In this document: positions 37,351 through 47,021 of the stretch, piece after piece
Numbering within the stretch: position 1 is the stretch's first letter
Layout: every line of letters starts with the position of its first letter
Assembly: GCA_016194745.1 (NCBI GenBank)
Contig: JACQBA010000018.1
Location: forward strand, 62,001-126,000
Source of the DNA: Elusimicrobiota bacterium
GTDB taxonomy: Bacteria; Elusimicrobiota; Elusimicrobia; UBA1565; JACRDR01
Length of the DNA stretch: 64,000 nt
Direction of reading: 5' to 3'
Notes under the pieces: generated by a model
The model's database searches: none
Told to the model about the DNA's origin: nothing
Seen by the model: only the letters and a program-made list of their open reading frames with translations
Translations under genes and position numbers: made by a program

Positions 37351-40300
37351 CGGACCACCGCCAACTTGCGCACCTCGCGCTGGCCGTTGCTTTCCACCAC
37401 CACGAGATAGATGCCGCTGGCGACGGAGCGGGAATTCGGGTTCGTCGCTCCCCACGTCAGGATCCCGGCGGCGTTGGCCTCTCCGTCCAGGACGAGATTG
37501 CCGCGGAGCGTGTAGACGCGGACCCGCGCGGACGCCGGCAGATGGTCGAAGGTGACGTAGCTCTGGTCCGAGGAATTGAACGGGTTCGGGAAGATGCGGA
37601 TGTTATTGACGCTGTCGGACGGGTTCACCTGGGCGATCTGGAAGTCGGACAAGTGGTTCGTCTGGGCGAACAGCATCATGCGGTTCGAATCCAGCGAGGT
37701 CGACAGCGGCACGCAGACGCCGGACGACGGGTCGTAGCGGGTGATGGTGAGCCGGCTCAGGTCGAAGCCGACGGTCTCGGCGGCGCTGTAGGAGATGCCG
37801 AGCAGGATGGGATGGACGGGCTGCTGTTCCGGGTTGACGGTGACGCTGATCGCGCCGTTCGGGACCACGGTGACGCCGCCGCAGGAGACCGTGGTCCGCG
37901 ACGAGATGAACACCGTCGGGGTCCCCGGGAAGGTGTTCGGGATGAAGCGGGCGAGCACCGTGCGCCCGGACCCGATCGTGCCCGTCATGTTGGTGTTCTG
38001 GCCGTTGTCGATCTGCGCCGCGATGGAGCCCGGCGGTCCGCCGCCGTTGAAGGTCGTCGTGCTGATGACGGCCGGAAGAGTCTCCACGCTGTCCTCGTTG
38101 CGGGCGTATATCTCGAACTTGTACAGCTGCGACGTGATCAGCCCCGAGACCGTCGCGCTGAGGGTCGTGTGGTTGTCGGAGAACGGCACGGGCGTGGACA
38201 CCGAGGTGACGAAGTCGTCGCTCGAGGCGCGCACTTGGTAGCGGGTATTGGTCGGATTGCCGTTCGCGGCCCAGGCCAGGATCACGGTCGAGAGCGAATT
38301 GCCGATGATCGCCGGCACGGTCGGGGGCGACGCCAGCGTGTAGAGGTTTGCGGTGATGATCTCGGCCGTCGCGATGTTGTCGCCGTTGACCGCGGCCACG
38401 CGCACCTGGAAAGACTTGTTCGGAGTTTGGTTCTGCACGGAGTGGAGATTCCCCGTCGTCGTGCTGACGGTCACGGTCGGCCCGGTCGCGCCGGAAGACG
38501 TGGTGACGCGGTAGCGGGTGTTGGCGGGGTTGGCTCCGGTGCCCCAATGCGTCGTGAAGCCTCCGGTCGAGATTGCGGTCACGCCTGGATTGATGAACAC
38601 CGGCACGTCGGCCAGCGTGTAGGTCGTGGCGGAGGGCGTCATCGGCCCGTATTGGACGCCGTCGAACGCCTGGACTTGGATCGACTGCGCCGTGTTCGTG
38701 CCCAGCCCCACCTCGAGGAACGAGTTGGTGGTCGGTACCGCCAGGTACGTCCCGGTGCTGCGGCTCTGCACGCGGAAGGAGAGCGCGGAAGGTATTGCGT
38801 TCCAAGTCCATAGGATCGAGTTGGTCGTCTGCGGCGTGCCGACGACCCCCGCGATCGCGAGCGAGGTCGTCACGAGCGAAGCAGTCGAGATGACCGGGAC
38901 GCCGTCGCCGCTGATATTATAAGGAGACACTCGAATCGAGGCGACGGCGCCCGCCGGGATGCCCGTCTGGAGGTATTGGCAAGTGCCGCCGGGGCATGTG
39001 GCGCTGACCGTCGAGAAGAACACGCTGTTCGTCGCGGAATAGACGTGGTAGCCTTCGCAGATGCCGGCGGCCGGACAGCCGGCGGCGGGCGTCCAGGACC
39101 AAAGGACGGTGGCGGGATCGAGCACCGTCGGAGACGGGATGCCGGGCGTGCCGGTCGGCTTGGGCGGGCCCGCCTGGACCACGAAAGCGTTGGAGAACTG
39201 CGCGTTCGCCGTGACGCGCGCTTGATACCAGCCGTACGGCAGAAGGGGAGCGGTGGCCGGCAGATTGGCCGTGACGGAGGCGTGCACGACGCTCCAGTTG
39301 GGGTTCGTGCCCGTGTAGATCGACGCGGACAAGTCCTCCACGAAGCCGCCTCCGTGCCCCATCCCCTGGATGTAGAAGCGCGGCGTGTGGAACGACGAGT
39401 TGGCCGAGGCGGCGCCGCCTCCGGACGCCTCTCCCCCTCCCTTAAAGTTGTTGCCGACGAACGTGATCGGTCCGGCTCGGTCCACGGTCCCGGTGTCGAC
39501 GGAGACGATGTCCGGTATGCGCGACACGCTGCCGGCAGGGGTGTTCAGATCCCGTACCGGTCCATAATAGGTGCTCTCGGTCACGTTCGTGACCGTCGTG
39601 GGAGTCGGAGAGCCGCCGACCACCAGAACGTTGCCGTTATTGAGCACCGTGGCCGCATGATAGCCGCGACCCGTGGCGAGGTTCGGCTGCGGTACCCACG
39701 AGGAGATGTCGACGTTGAATTCCTCGACGGCTCTGATCGCGCTCCCCGCGGCGGTCACCCCGCCGATGACGAGTACGCGGCCGTCGGGCAGCACGTTAGC
39801 CGTGTGGTGCAGGCGCGAGACCACCATGTCGCGGCCGGCGCCGGTGCCGGTAAGACCGAGCGACGTCATCGGCGTCCACGTCCCCGCGCCGCCAGCCGTG
39901 AATACCATCGCACCGCTGATCTCGCCGAAGCCGTCGCTGCCGCCGGCGACGAGGACTCTGCCGTCCCGGAGCAAGGAGGCCGTATGGCCCGAGCGGCCGT
40001 TGATGGCGCGGCCGCCGATCGTCGGCATCGTGGTCGCCGGTGTCCAGGACAAGGTCAGCGCGGCGCCGAAGGTGTCGAGCCGGAGGAGCTCGGCGCTGCT
40101 GGTCACCCCGCCGGCGTTGGAGCCTCCGGTCACCAGAACCTCGTCGTTCATGAGCAGCGTCGCGGTGTGGTCGCCGCGCGCCGTGCCCATGCTGCGGATC
40201 GGCATCCAGATCGCCATGGTGCTGACGTAAAGCTCCGCGCTACTAAGGTAAGCGCCGTTGGCGAAGCCGCCCGCGACCAGCACGTTCCCGTTGGGCAGGA

Positions 40301-42659
40301 GGGTCGCCGTGTGCACCTGCCGTGAGGAAACCATCGGTCCCGTCGGCACCCACTTGCCCGTCTCGGGGTAGTAGATCTCCGCGCCGCTCGTCGCCCCCGT
40401 CGAGGCGCTCGAAATGAAGCCCCCGGCGACTAGGACATTGCCGTCCGGGAGAAGGGTCGCCGTGTGATTGGAGCGGGGAGCGCCCATCGAGCCCGTCACG
40501 GTCCAGGCCTTGGTCACGGGATCGTAGAGCTCCGCGGCGGCCACCGGGTTCGGCGAGCCGCCGCCCGCCGCGAGGACCTTTCCGTTGGGCAAGTTGGTCA
40601 GCGTCAGGTTCGATCGCCCTGTGTTCAGCGTGCCTTCCGCCGCCCAGGCCGACAGCGTCGGGAATGTCGCGCCGGGTCCGGTCAAAGACGAGCAGGAAGC
40701 GCCGTCGCACGCTCTTCCTCCATAGAACAAGGCCGTTCCGTTGGGGTTGAGCAGCGCCGAGTGATTCATCCGCAGATGCCCGCTCTTCGGCCCGAGCGTC
40801 CATGTGTCGGTCTTGGGGTTGTACGATTCGTCCCGGCGAAGGTTCATGCTGGCGATCGTGATCGTCGTCACATCCGTGGTGAAGGCGACGCCGTCCACCT
40901 TTACGCGGCTCACGGTGTAGGCGATCGCGACTTGGATCCCGGTGATGTTGGCGTTGGCGAGATCGATCTGGGCGTCCGCCAGAGCCTGATCGGAGTCGTT
41001 TCGGATCTGTCCGGCGAGATTGGAGAAGGTCACGCCGTTTTTGGTGTAGCGAACCGATCCGGTCCCGTCGTCCGCGATGTTCCCCCCGGCGATGTTGACG
41101 CTGGAGGCGCTGGTGAACGTGACGGTGTAGTTGACGCCTCCGCCGTTCTTGGTGATCGTCCCGGACTTGAGCGTCGCGGTCGCTTGGAGGATCGTGGCGC
41201 CGTCCTCCGAGGCGTCGAACGACATGTTGACGTCGAGATTGACGCTGCTGCCGAAGCCGATGTCGCAATTTCGGTTGGGCCCGGCGGGACACGTCGTTGT
41301 GCCGGAATAGCTGACGTGGATATTGTCCGGAACGTCGTTGACGTCGGTATCGCTGATCGCCGCGGTTTTGAGCGGGAAGGTGACCCGCCCGACGGGCGGC
41401 AGGAGGGTGATCGCGTTCGTGGTGAGGACCCCTCCGTCCACCGACATTCCGTCGAGCTGCGAGAAGTTGCCCGGCTGCGTGAAGTATACGGTCCCGTCCG
41501 CCAGCGTGGTCAGGGTTCTGACGGAATACGCCGCCACGCCGTTGATGATCTCGCCGCTGACCGCCTTCGCGAGAGTCCAATTGATCGGGAAGGTCAGGTT
41601 GCTCGTGACCTGGATGACCCCTTCATTGACGGCGTTGGAGCCGCCGGTCCCCAATTGGATGATGGAACCGTTGTTGAAGGAGTAGCCGCCGGTGGCGTAG
41701 GACGTGGTGATGTTGCCGAGGCCGCCGGTGACGAGGACCGAGCCGCTCGGCTGCAGGACGGCCGTGTGGAATATCCTCCGCGCGGACATCGGCGCGGGAG
41801 GCGCCATCAAGGCGTTGTCGAAGGGGTTGTAGATCTCGGCCGTCTCTAGGTAGCCGCGATTGTCCAGAAAATCGAAGCCGTTGAAGCCGCCGATAAGCAT
41901 GATGTTCCCGTTGCCGAGGAGCGTCGCGGTATGGAACGCGCGGCTGCGCACGAGCACGGGTCCGGGCTGCCATTGGGAGCCGCCGGACGCGCTGAGGTCG
42001 AACAGCTCGGTGTTGGCCAAGAAGTTCGTCGCGCTCGAGTAGCCTCCGGCTACGAAGACCAGATTGTTGTACAGGATGGTCGCGGTGTGGCCGGCCCGCG
42101 ACGCCAGCATATTGTCCGCCGGAGTGAAGAGATTCGTCACCGGGTCGTAGAGGTCCACGGTCGTCAGGACTCCGTTGCCGGGATTGAGATCATTGTCTCC
42201 GCCCACTATCAGCACCTTTCCGTTTGCCAGGAGCGTTGCCGTGTGGTGGATGCGGGCGGACTGCATCGCGTTGCCCGTCGCCTCGCATTGGTTCGTGTTC
42301 GGATTGTAGAGTATCGGGCTGTTGATGACGGCGGGCCCTGTGGTCGCGCCCCCTACGACGAGCACCTTGCCGTTGGGGAGCACCGTCGCGGTATGAGAGG
42401 AGCGAACGAGGCTGGTCGTGCATCCGGTCGGAACGCCGAGGACGAACTGGGCGTCGCTCGACGGCACCGACAGTTCTATCGCGTTCGCCGCGGCGACGAA
42501 GGTGCCCGGCGAGCTTTCGCCTCCGATGACGATGACGTTTCCGTTGGGCAGAAGGCTCGACGAATGTCCGTAGCGCGCGACGGTCTGTCCGTGGAGGGCG
42601 CCGGGGAGTAAAAAGGCGGCGGAGAACGCGACGACCCCATGTCTAATCGAGAAACGCAT
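37347..42659 (-). CDS. Large exported kelch-repeat/FN3-like protein with T9SS-like C-terminal domain
   Basis: Signal peptide; many HTATLLxNGxVLVxGG units; fibronectin-like segments; C-terminus NIRIFPNPFNSSDQSYVTFDHLPASARVRVYTLRGNLVLDGEANAAGILTWGATNPNSRSVASGIYLVVVESNGQREVRKLAVVR. Confidence 0.85.
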   Translation of the reverse strand: MRFSIRHGVVAFSAAFLLPGALHGQTVARYGHSSSLLPNGNVIVIGGESSPGTFVAAANAIELSVPSSDAQFVLGVPTGCTTSLVRSSHTATVLPNGKVLVVGGATTGPAVINSPILYNPNTNQCEATGNAMQSARIHHTATLLANGKVLIVGGDNDLNPGNGVLTTVDLYDPVTNLFTPADNMLASRAGHTATILYNNLVFVAGGYSSATNFLANTELFDLSASGGSQWQPGPVLVRSRAFHTATLLGNGNIMLIGGFNGFDFLDNRGYLETAEIYNPFDNALMAPPAPMSARRIFHTAVLQPSGSVLVTGGLGNITTSYATGGYSFNNGSIIQLGTGGSNAVNEGVIQVTSNLTFPINWTLAKAVSGEIINGVAAYSVRTLTTLADGTVYFTQPGNFSQLDGMSVDGGVLTTNAITLLPPVGRVTFPLKTAAISDTDVNDVPDNIHVSYSGTTTCPAGPNRNCDIGFGSSVNLDVNMSFDASEDGATILQATATLKSGTITKNGGGVNYTVTFTSASSVNIAGGNIADDGTGSVRYTKNGVTFSNLAGQIRNDSDQALADAQIDLANANITGIQVAIAYTVSRVKVDGVAFTTDVTTITIASMNLRRDESYNPKTDTWTLGPKSGHLRMNHSALLNPNGTALFYGGRACDGASCSSLTGPGATFPTLSAWAAEGTLNTGRSNLTLTNLPNGKVLAAGGGSPNPVAAAELYDPVTKAWTVTGSMGAPRSNHTATLLPDGNVLVAGGFISSASTGATSGAEIYYPETGKWVPTGPMVSSRQVHTATLLPNGNVLVAGGFANGAYLSSAELYVSTMAIWMPIRSMGTARGDHTATLLMNDEVLVTGGSNAGGVTSSAELLRLDTFGAALTLSWTPATTMPTIGGRAINGRSGHTASLLRDGRVLVAGGSDGFGEISGAMVFTAGGAGTWTPMTSLGLTGTGAGRDMVVSRLHHTANVLPDGRVLVIGGVTAAGSAIRAVEEFNVDISSWVPQPNLATGRGYHAATVLNNGNVLVVGGSPTPTTVTNVTESTYYGPVRDLNTPAGSVSRIPDIVSVDTGTVDRAGPITFVGNNFKGGGEASGGGAASANSSFHTPRFYIQGMGHGGGFVEDLSASIYTGTNPNWSVVHASVTANLPATAPLLPYGWYQARVTANAQFSNAFVVQAGPPKPTGTPGIPSPTVLDPATVLWSWTPAAGCPAAGICEGYHVYSATNSVFFSTVSATCPGGTCQYLQTGIPAGAVASIRVSPYNISGDGVPVISTASLVTTSLAIAGVVGTPQTTNSILWTWNAIPSALSFRVQSRSTGTYLAVPTTNSFLEVGLGTNTAQSIQVQAFDGVQYGPMTPSATTYTLADVPVFINPGVTAISTGGFTTHWGTGANPANTRYRVTTSSGATGPTVTVSTTTGNLHSVQNQTPNKSFQVRVAAVNGDNIATAEIITANLYTLASPPTVPAIIGNSLSTVILAWAANGNPTNTRYQVRASSDDFVTSVSTPVPFSDNHTTLSATVSGLITSQLYKFEIYARNEDSVETLPAVISTTTFNGGGPPGSIAAQIDNGQNTNMTGTIGSGRTVLARFIPNTFPGTPTVFISSRTTVSCGGVTVVPNGAISVTVNPEQQPVHPILLGISYSAAETVGFDLSRLTITRYDPSSGVCVPLSTSLDSNRMMLFAQTNHLSDFQIAQVNPSDSVNNIRIFPNPFNSSDQSYVTFDHLPASARVRVYTLRGNLVLDGEANAAGILTWGATNPNSRSVASGIYLVVVESNGQREVRKLAVVR
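39560..42560 (-). repeat. Tandem kelch-type coding repeats (two blocks separated by a non-kelch insertion)
   Basis: Recurrent peptide unit (M/R)..R..HTATLLPNGKVLVxGG; matching forward-strand DNA motif near 'ccgttgggcag...gtcgcggtgtg'. Confidence 0.8.
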
Positions 42660-42721
42660 AGCTAGAAGAGGAGTTTTCCTCGCCACCGGGCGATGATACG
42701 AGGTTAACAGGAGCGTGTTAC

Positions 42722-42749
42722 AAAAACAATAACGGGGAAGGATCTTCCC
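42722..42749 (-). terminator. Candidate Rho-independent terminator for the DUF6580-like gene
   Basis: Reverse strand GGGAAG-ATC-CTTCCC followed by CGTTATTGTTTTTG. Confidence 0.35.
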
Positions 42750-42794
42750 TTATTAATGTGAGGCGGTCGTTTTCGGGGGGTCTAGGGTCTCGGG

Positions 42795-43310
42795 CTAGGC
42801 GGTAGCGGCCGCGGGCGCGAGCTTGCTGAGAGTGAAGCGCTCCAGGCTGAACAGGACGGCCGTGTACCCAATGTCGCCCACCAGCGAGTTGCGCAGGAAG
42901 GGCAGGCCCGCCGCGTAGCAGGAGAAGAGGCCCGAGCCGGTGTGCGGGTACATCGACGAGGTCATCCAGACGCCGAAGTTCGTGACCGCGTAAAAGAGGA
43001 TGGAGCCGCCGAGGCAGGCCGCGAGCGTCGTCGCCCCGCTCTGGCGCGTCTTCAGCCACTGGCCCATCAGCGCGACGACGAGAAACGAGGCATAGACGAA
43101 CGGGATCGTGGAGTGGAGGCCCAGGACGAGATCGCTCACAAATAGGATCGCCAAGGGAAGCACGAGCGCCTGTCCGGTCGACAAGTAGGCTCCGCCCAAC
43201 AGCGCCATCGCCGTCAACGGCGTGACGTTCGGCGGATGCGGCAGCAAGCGGGACGCGGCGCCCAAGGCGATGCAAATCAGGGTGATGGTGAGCGTGGAGC
43301 GGTTGTTCAT
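42795..43310 (-). CDS. DUF6580-like multipass membrane protein (putative transporter)
   Basis: 171 aa, RLLPHPPNVTPLTAMALLGGAYL, NFGVWMTSSMYPHTGSGLFSCYAAGLPFLRNSLVGDIGYTAVLF. Confidence 0.75.
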   Translation of the reverse strand: MNNRSTLTITLICIALGAASRLLPHPPNVTPLTAMALLGGAYLSTGQALVLPLAILFVSDLVLGLHSTIPFVYASFLVVALMGQWLKTRQSGATTLAACLGGSILFYAVTNFGVWMTSSMYPHTGSGLFSCYAAGLPFLRNSLVGDIGYTAVLFSLERFTLSKLAPAAATA

Positions 43311-43351
43311 GAGAAAATTATATCAAATTCCCCGCGCGCCTTGACACCCGT

Positions 43352-44053
43352 TCAGCGTACGTCGATCGACAGGGGCTTCGATTTCTTGCCGTCCACGACG
43401 CAGGAGTACTTGTAGGTTCCGGGCAGCAGTGAGATCGACAGGCGCCATTTTCCATCGGCGTCGTGGTACATCGGCTTGGTTCCCCCCGTTCGGACCAAGA
43501 ACGGGCCCTTGAGCAGCACTTTTTGGGCGGAACCCGGCGCGTCGCAGGTGAAGTCGACCGAGACGGCTTTCTGCTTGCCGGACTTGGCGGGAGTGGTGGA
43601 TGGCTCGGGCGCCTTCGCGGGCGCGGGCGGCGTGGGCGAGGACGGAGCTTGGGCTTGGCGGCGCGGAACTTCCGGCGCGGACATCTGGGGGCTGCCGATG
43701 GGACCCTTGGGCGCCGCCTTGGCCTCCTTCGGAGCCTCGGCCGGCGCGGGCGGCGGAGCCGGCTTCGGCGTCTCCGCGGGCTTGGCCGCTTCCTCCTTCT
43801 TCTCGGGCGCGGACTTCGCCGCGGCCTTGGGTTGCGCGCGATGCGGCGCCTTCGATTGGACCGCGGGCGCGGCCGCGATCGCCTTCGGCCGATTGATCCA
43901 AAGCACCGCGGTCGCGCCGCCGAGCACGCAGACGGCCGCCGTGTCGAAGGCGAGCATCATCGCCCAGCCCGCCTTGCCCCACTTGTTCGGGGACGCGGCC
44001 GGCACTGCGCCGCTCGCTTCCACGCCTTTCTGCAGCCCGAAGATGTCGACCAT
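43352..44053 (-). CDS. Membrane-anchored protein with C-terminal glycogen-binding/E-set-like domain
   Basis: Single TM, Pro/Ala/Lys-rich linker, C-terminal VDFTCDAPGSAQKVLLKGPFL...DADGKWRLSISLLPGTYKYSCVVDGKK resembles AMPK-type CBM48. Confidence 0.65.
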   Translation of the reverse strand: MVDIFGLQKGVEASGAVPAASPNKWGKAGWAMMLAFDTAAVCVLGGATAVLWINRPKAIAAAPAVQSKAPHRAQPKAAAKSAPEKKEEAAKPAETPKPAPPPAPAEAPKEAKAAPKGPIGSPQMSAPEVPRRQAQAPSSPTPPAPAKAPEPSTTPAKSGKQKAVSVDFTCDAPGSAQKVLLKGPFLVRTGGTKPMYHDADGKWRLSISLLPGTYKYSCVVDGKKSKPLSIDVR

Positions 44054-44054
44054 A

Positions 44055-44513
44055 TCAGGGCGCGACCTTGTACTTCTTCTCGAGCGCGAGGACCTTGTCG
44101 AGCCGTCGCTGATGGCGCTCCGCTTTCGTGAAGCGGGCGCGTAGCCACGTCTCGACGATTTCGATGGCCAGATTGGGGCCGATGACGCGCGCGCCGAGGC
44201 AGAGGACGTTTACATCGTCGTCCTCGACGCCTTGATGTGCGGAAAACGTGTCGTGGCACAGACCCGCGCGCGCGCCGGGCACCTTGTTGGCGGCGACGCT
44301 CGCGCCGACGCCGCTGCCGCAGAGCATGATCCCGCGCTCCGCCTCGCCGCGGCTCACGGCCAAGGCCACCTTTTCCGCGAAGTCCGGATAGTCGACCGCA
44401 TCGGCCGTGTCGCAGCCGACGTTGATGACCGAATGCCCTTTCTGCTCGAGATAATGGTGCAGCGTCCGTTTGAGGTCGAAGCCGCCGTGGTCGCAGCCCA
44501 GGACGATGCGCAT
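44055..44513 (-). CDS. rpiB: Ribose 5-phosphate isomerase B
   Basis: [60 protein letters not shown]. Confidence 0.93.
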   Translation of the reverse strand: MRIVLGCDHGGFDLKRTLHHYLEQKGHSVINVGCDTADAVDYPDFAEKVALAVSRGEAERGIMLCGSGVGASVAANKVPGARAGLCHDTFSAHQGVEDDDVNVLCLGARVIGPNLAIEIVETWLRARFTKAERHQRRLDKVLALEKKYKVAP

Positions 44514-46163
44514 CTAGATCCTCTTGGGGCCCGCGAGATTGTTGACCGCGCCGGCGAGCTCGACGGGATCGACGGGTTTTGGGATGTAGATCTGATACCC
44601 GGCTTGAAGCGCCTGGTAGCGGTCTTCGAGTTGGACGCAGGCCGTCAGCGCCGCCGCCGGAATCTCTCCCCCTTCCTCGGGCTTGAGGGCGCGGATCTTG
44701 CGAATGAGGGCGTAGCCGTCCTCGCCGGGCATCGCGATATCGGCCACGAGGACGTCGGGCCGGTTCTGGTGAAAGCTCGACATCGCCTCCGGGACGCTCC
44801 CGACGGGAGTGACGCTCGCCCCGCACTTCTGAAGCACCGCCGCGAACATGTCGCGCGCGTCGGGCTCGTCCTCGACTAGAAGCACCCGCACGCCGTCGAG
44901 CTTTGGAAATTTCTTGGAGAGCCCCGCGGCCGGCGCCGCGGCCGTTCCAGCGACGCTTTCAGCCGGCTTGGTGGACGCGGGAAGCTCGACCGTGAACGTC
45001 GCGCCGAGGCCCATGCCCTCGCTCGCCGCGCGGACCGAGCCGCCGTGGAGCTCGACTAAGTCGCGCACGAGGGAAAGCCCGAGCCCCAGCCCGCGGTGCT
45101 TGCGCGTGATCGAGCTCTCGCCTTGCCGGAATCGGTCGAACAGGTAGGGCGCAAACTCGGGATGGATGCCTTGGCCGGTGTCCCGGAAGCAGACCTGCAC
45201 GTTGGCGCCGGTGCCCAGGACCTCAATCGCGACGGAGCCGTTTTCTGGCGTGAACTTGATCGCGTTCGAAAGCAGGTTCCAGAACACCTGTTGGAGGCGG
45301 TCCGGGTCGGCGAGCACCTGGCCGCCCGCGGAATCGATGGAAATGCCGACCTTGATGCGTTTGGCGTCCGCCGCGGGCTGCGCGACGCGGATCGCGGCCT
45401 CGAGGATCGGCTTCACCGCGATCTGCCGCGTCTCCAATCGGAGCTTGCCGGTCACGATGTTGGACACATCGAGGATGTCCTCGATGATCTGCGCCTGGAG
45501 GTGCATGTTGCGCTCGATGATGTCCAGCGCACGGACGCGGCCCTCCTCGTCCAGGGTCTTGGATCGCAGAAGCCACATCCAGCCCAGCATCGCGGTCATC
45601 GGCGTGCGCAGCTCGTGGGAGATGAGCGCGAGGAACTCGTCCTTCGCCCGGTTCGCGGTCTGCGCCTCGGCCAAGGCGGATTGTTCTCGGGCGAGGAGCT
45701 TCGCCCGTTCCTGCTCGTCCTGCTTCTTGTCCTTCTGCAGCTTCTCTCGGACCGTGGCGTCGACGATCGACGTCAGCACGGCGTCCTTGCCGCCGTAATG
45801 GATGCGGTGGCCGACGGCCTCGACGAACATGATCGTCCCGTCTTTTTTCTGGTGGCGCCACACCCCGAGGACGGTCTTTCCGTTCCCTATGCGGCGAAGG
45901 GCGTCCTGGAGCGCCGGAATCTCCTCCTTGGGACGGACCTCCTTCACCGACATCGTCAGGAACTCCTTGGCGGAATACCCGTAGAGATCCACGGCGGCGC
46001 GATTGACGGCCAGGAACTTCAGGGTCTCGAGGTCGAACACCCACATCGGCTGCGGGTTTTCCTCGAAAATGATGGTGAACTCGGACGGCCCGCCGTTTCC
46101 GGAGGGACGTGCGGGACGCTTGGTGGGCGCCTTCTTTTTGCCGCGCTTGGGAACGCGCTTCAT
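44514..46163 (-). CDS. PAS-domain hybrid sensor histidine kinase with C-terminal receiver
   Basis: PAS FTIIFEENPQPMWVFDLETLKFLAVNRAA; H-box LALISHELRTPMTAMLGW; N/G boxes VFWNLLSNAIKFTPE, GLGLGLSLVRDLVELHGGSV; receiver VLLVEDEPDARDMFA..VLVADIAMPGEDGY. Confidence 0.95.
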   Translation of the reverse strand: MKRVPKRGKKKAPTKRPARPSGNGGPSEFTIIFEENPQPMWVFDLETLKFLAVNRAAVDLYGYSAKEFLTMSVKEVRPKEEIPALQDALRRIGNGKTVLGVWRHQKKDGTIMFVEAVGHRIHYGGKDAVLTSIVDATVREKLQKDKKQDEQERAKLLAREQSALAEAQTANRAKDEFLALISHELRTPMTAMLGWMWLLRSKTLDEEGRVRALDIIERNMHLQAQIIEDILDVSNIVTGKLRLETRQIAVKPILEAAIRVAQPAADAKRIKVGISIDSAGGQVLADPDRLQQVFWNLLSNAIKFTPENGSVAIEVLGTGANVQVCFRDTGQGIHPEFAPYLFDRFRQGESSITRKHRGLGLGLSLVRDLVELHGGSVRAASEGMGLGATFTVELPASTKPAESVAGTAAAPAAGLSKKFPKLDGVRVLLVEDEPDARDMFAAVLQKCGASVTPVGSVPEAMSSFHQNRPDVLVADIAMPGEDGYALIRKIRALKPEEGGEIPAAALTACVQLEDRYQALQAGYQIYIPKPVDPVELAGAVNNLAGPKRI

Positions 46164-46188
46164 GCCGGGAGGATTGTACAAAAAAACG

Positions 46189-47019
46189 TCACGCGCAATA
46201 TGTCGATAGGAGAACTCCGGAGCGACGGCCTCGCAGTCCCCACAGCGCCGCGGCGAACTCGGGCGAAAGCCGCGCCGGGGCGGGAGCCCAGGTTCGGCCA
46301 GTGCGCCGGAGCGCGGACAGGAACCCGCGCAGGAACGCGGCGTCCTTGAACGTGCCGCCGTGCCACGAGACGCGCACCGGGCCGCGCAGGGCCAGCCGCC
46401 GCGCGGCGTCCTCGGCCAATCCCGCCAGCGAGCGTTGGGCGTCGAGGACGATCCGCCGCGCGGCCGCCTCCCGCGGGGCTTTGGCGAGAACCGTGCGCGC
46501 CATGGCCGCCACCTTCCGGATGAGCTGCGGATCGTGAGCCAGACGGACCGCGCGCGCGTAAGGCACGTGCGGTATCCACTGCTTGCCGATCCAAAACGAC
46601 GAGCCCTCGTCTCCGAGGAACGGGCCGAGTCCGCCGACGCGGCAGGCGCGGCCGCGTTCGTCGCGCCCGTACGCGCACGAGCCCGTCCCTGAAAGCACCA
46701 TGACTCCGGGTAGTCCGGCGAACGCCGCGAGCCAGGCCGTCTCGAGGTCCGGGAGGACATGGACCGCGCGCGCGAGGCCGCGCAGTTCGCGCGCGGCCGT
46801 CGCGCGCGCGGCGCCAGACCACACGCGATGAGTGCCCACGACGAGGACGTCGGGCTTGATCCGCCAGCGGGAGAGCAGCCGCTCGAGCGCCTTGCGGCGT
46901 CCGGCGGGAGTCGGCGCCGGGGTCCGCGCGCGGCGGAGCACGCGTCCCGCGCCGTCCACCGCTACGGCGCGCATCCACGTGCCTCCGATGTCCACGCCGA
47001 CGCCTACGCGCCCCTCCAC
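46189..47019 (-). CDS. BadF/BadG/BcrA/BcrD-type ATPase (N-acetylglucosamine-kinase-like)
   Basis: GVGVDIGGTWMRAVAVDGAGRVL, MVLSGTGSCAYGRD, GGLGPFLGDEGSSFWIGKQ. Confidence 0.82.
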   Translation of the reverse strand: MEGRVGVGVDIGGTWMRAVAVDGAGRVLRRARTPAPTPAGRRKALERLLSRWRIKPDVLVVGTHRVWSGAARATAARELRGLARAVHVLPDLETAWLAAFAGLPGVMVLSGTGSCAYGRDERGRACRVGGLGPFLGDEGSSFWIGKQWIPHVPYARAVRLAHDPQLIRKVAAMARTVLAKAPREAAARRIVLDAQRSLAGLAEDAARRLALRGPVRVSWHGGTFKDAAFLRGFLSALRRTGRTWAPAPARLSPEFAAALWGLRGRRSGVLLSTYCA

Positions 47020-47021
47020 GA

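Noticed and set aside
37542-40325. Two >400-aa plus-strand ORFs (37542..38813, 38976..40325) over the kelch gene
   Set aside because: Antisense shadow ORFs with Arg/Gly/Val/Asp-biased composition; the minus-strand kelch/FN3 reading is unambiguous.
39560-42560. Regular repeats that could suggest a CRISPR array or VNTR
   Set aside because: Repeats are in frame, divergent, spaced about 150 nt and encode kelch blades; no identical direct repeats with unique spacers.
46164-46760. N-terminal extension of the histidine kinase ORF 44514..46760
   Set aside because: Ser/Arg/Pro-rich shadow of the BadF-like gene; real start is MKRVPKRGKKK at 46163.
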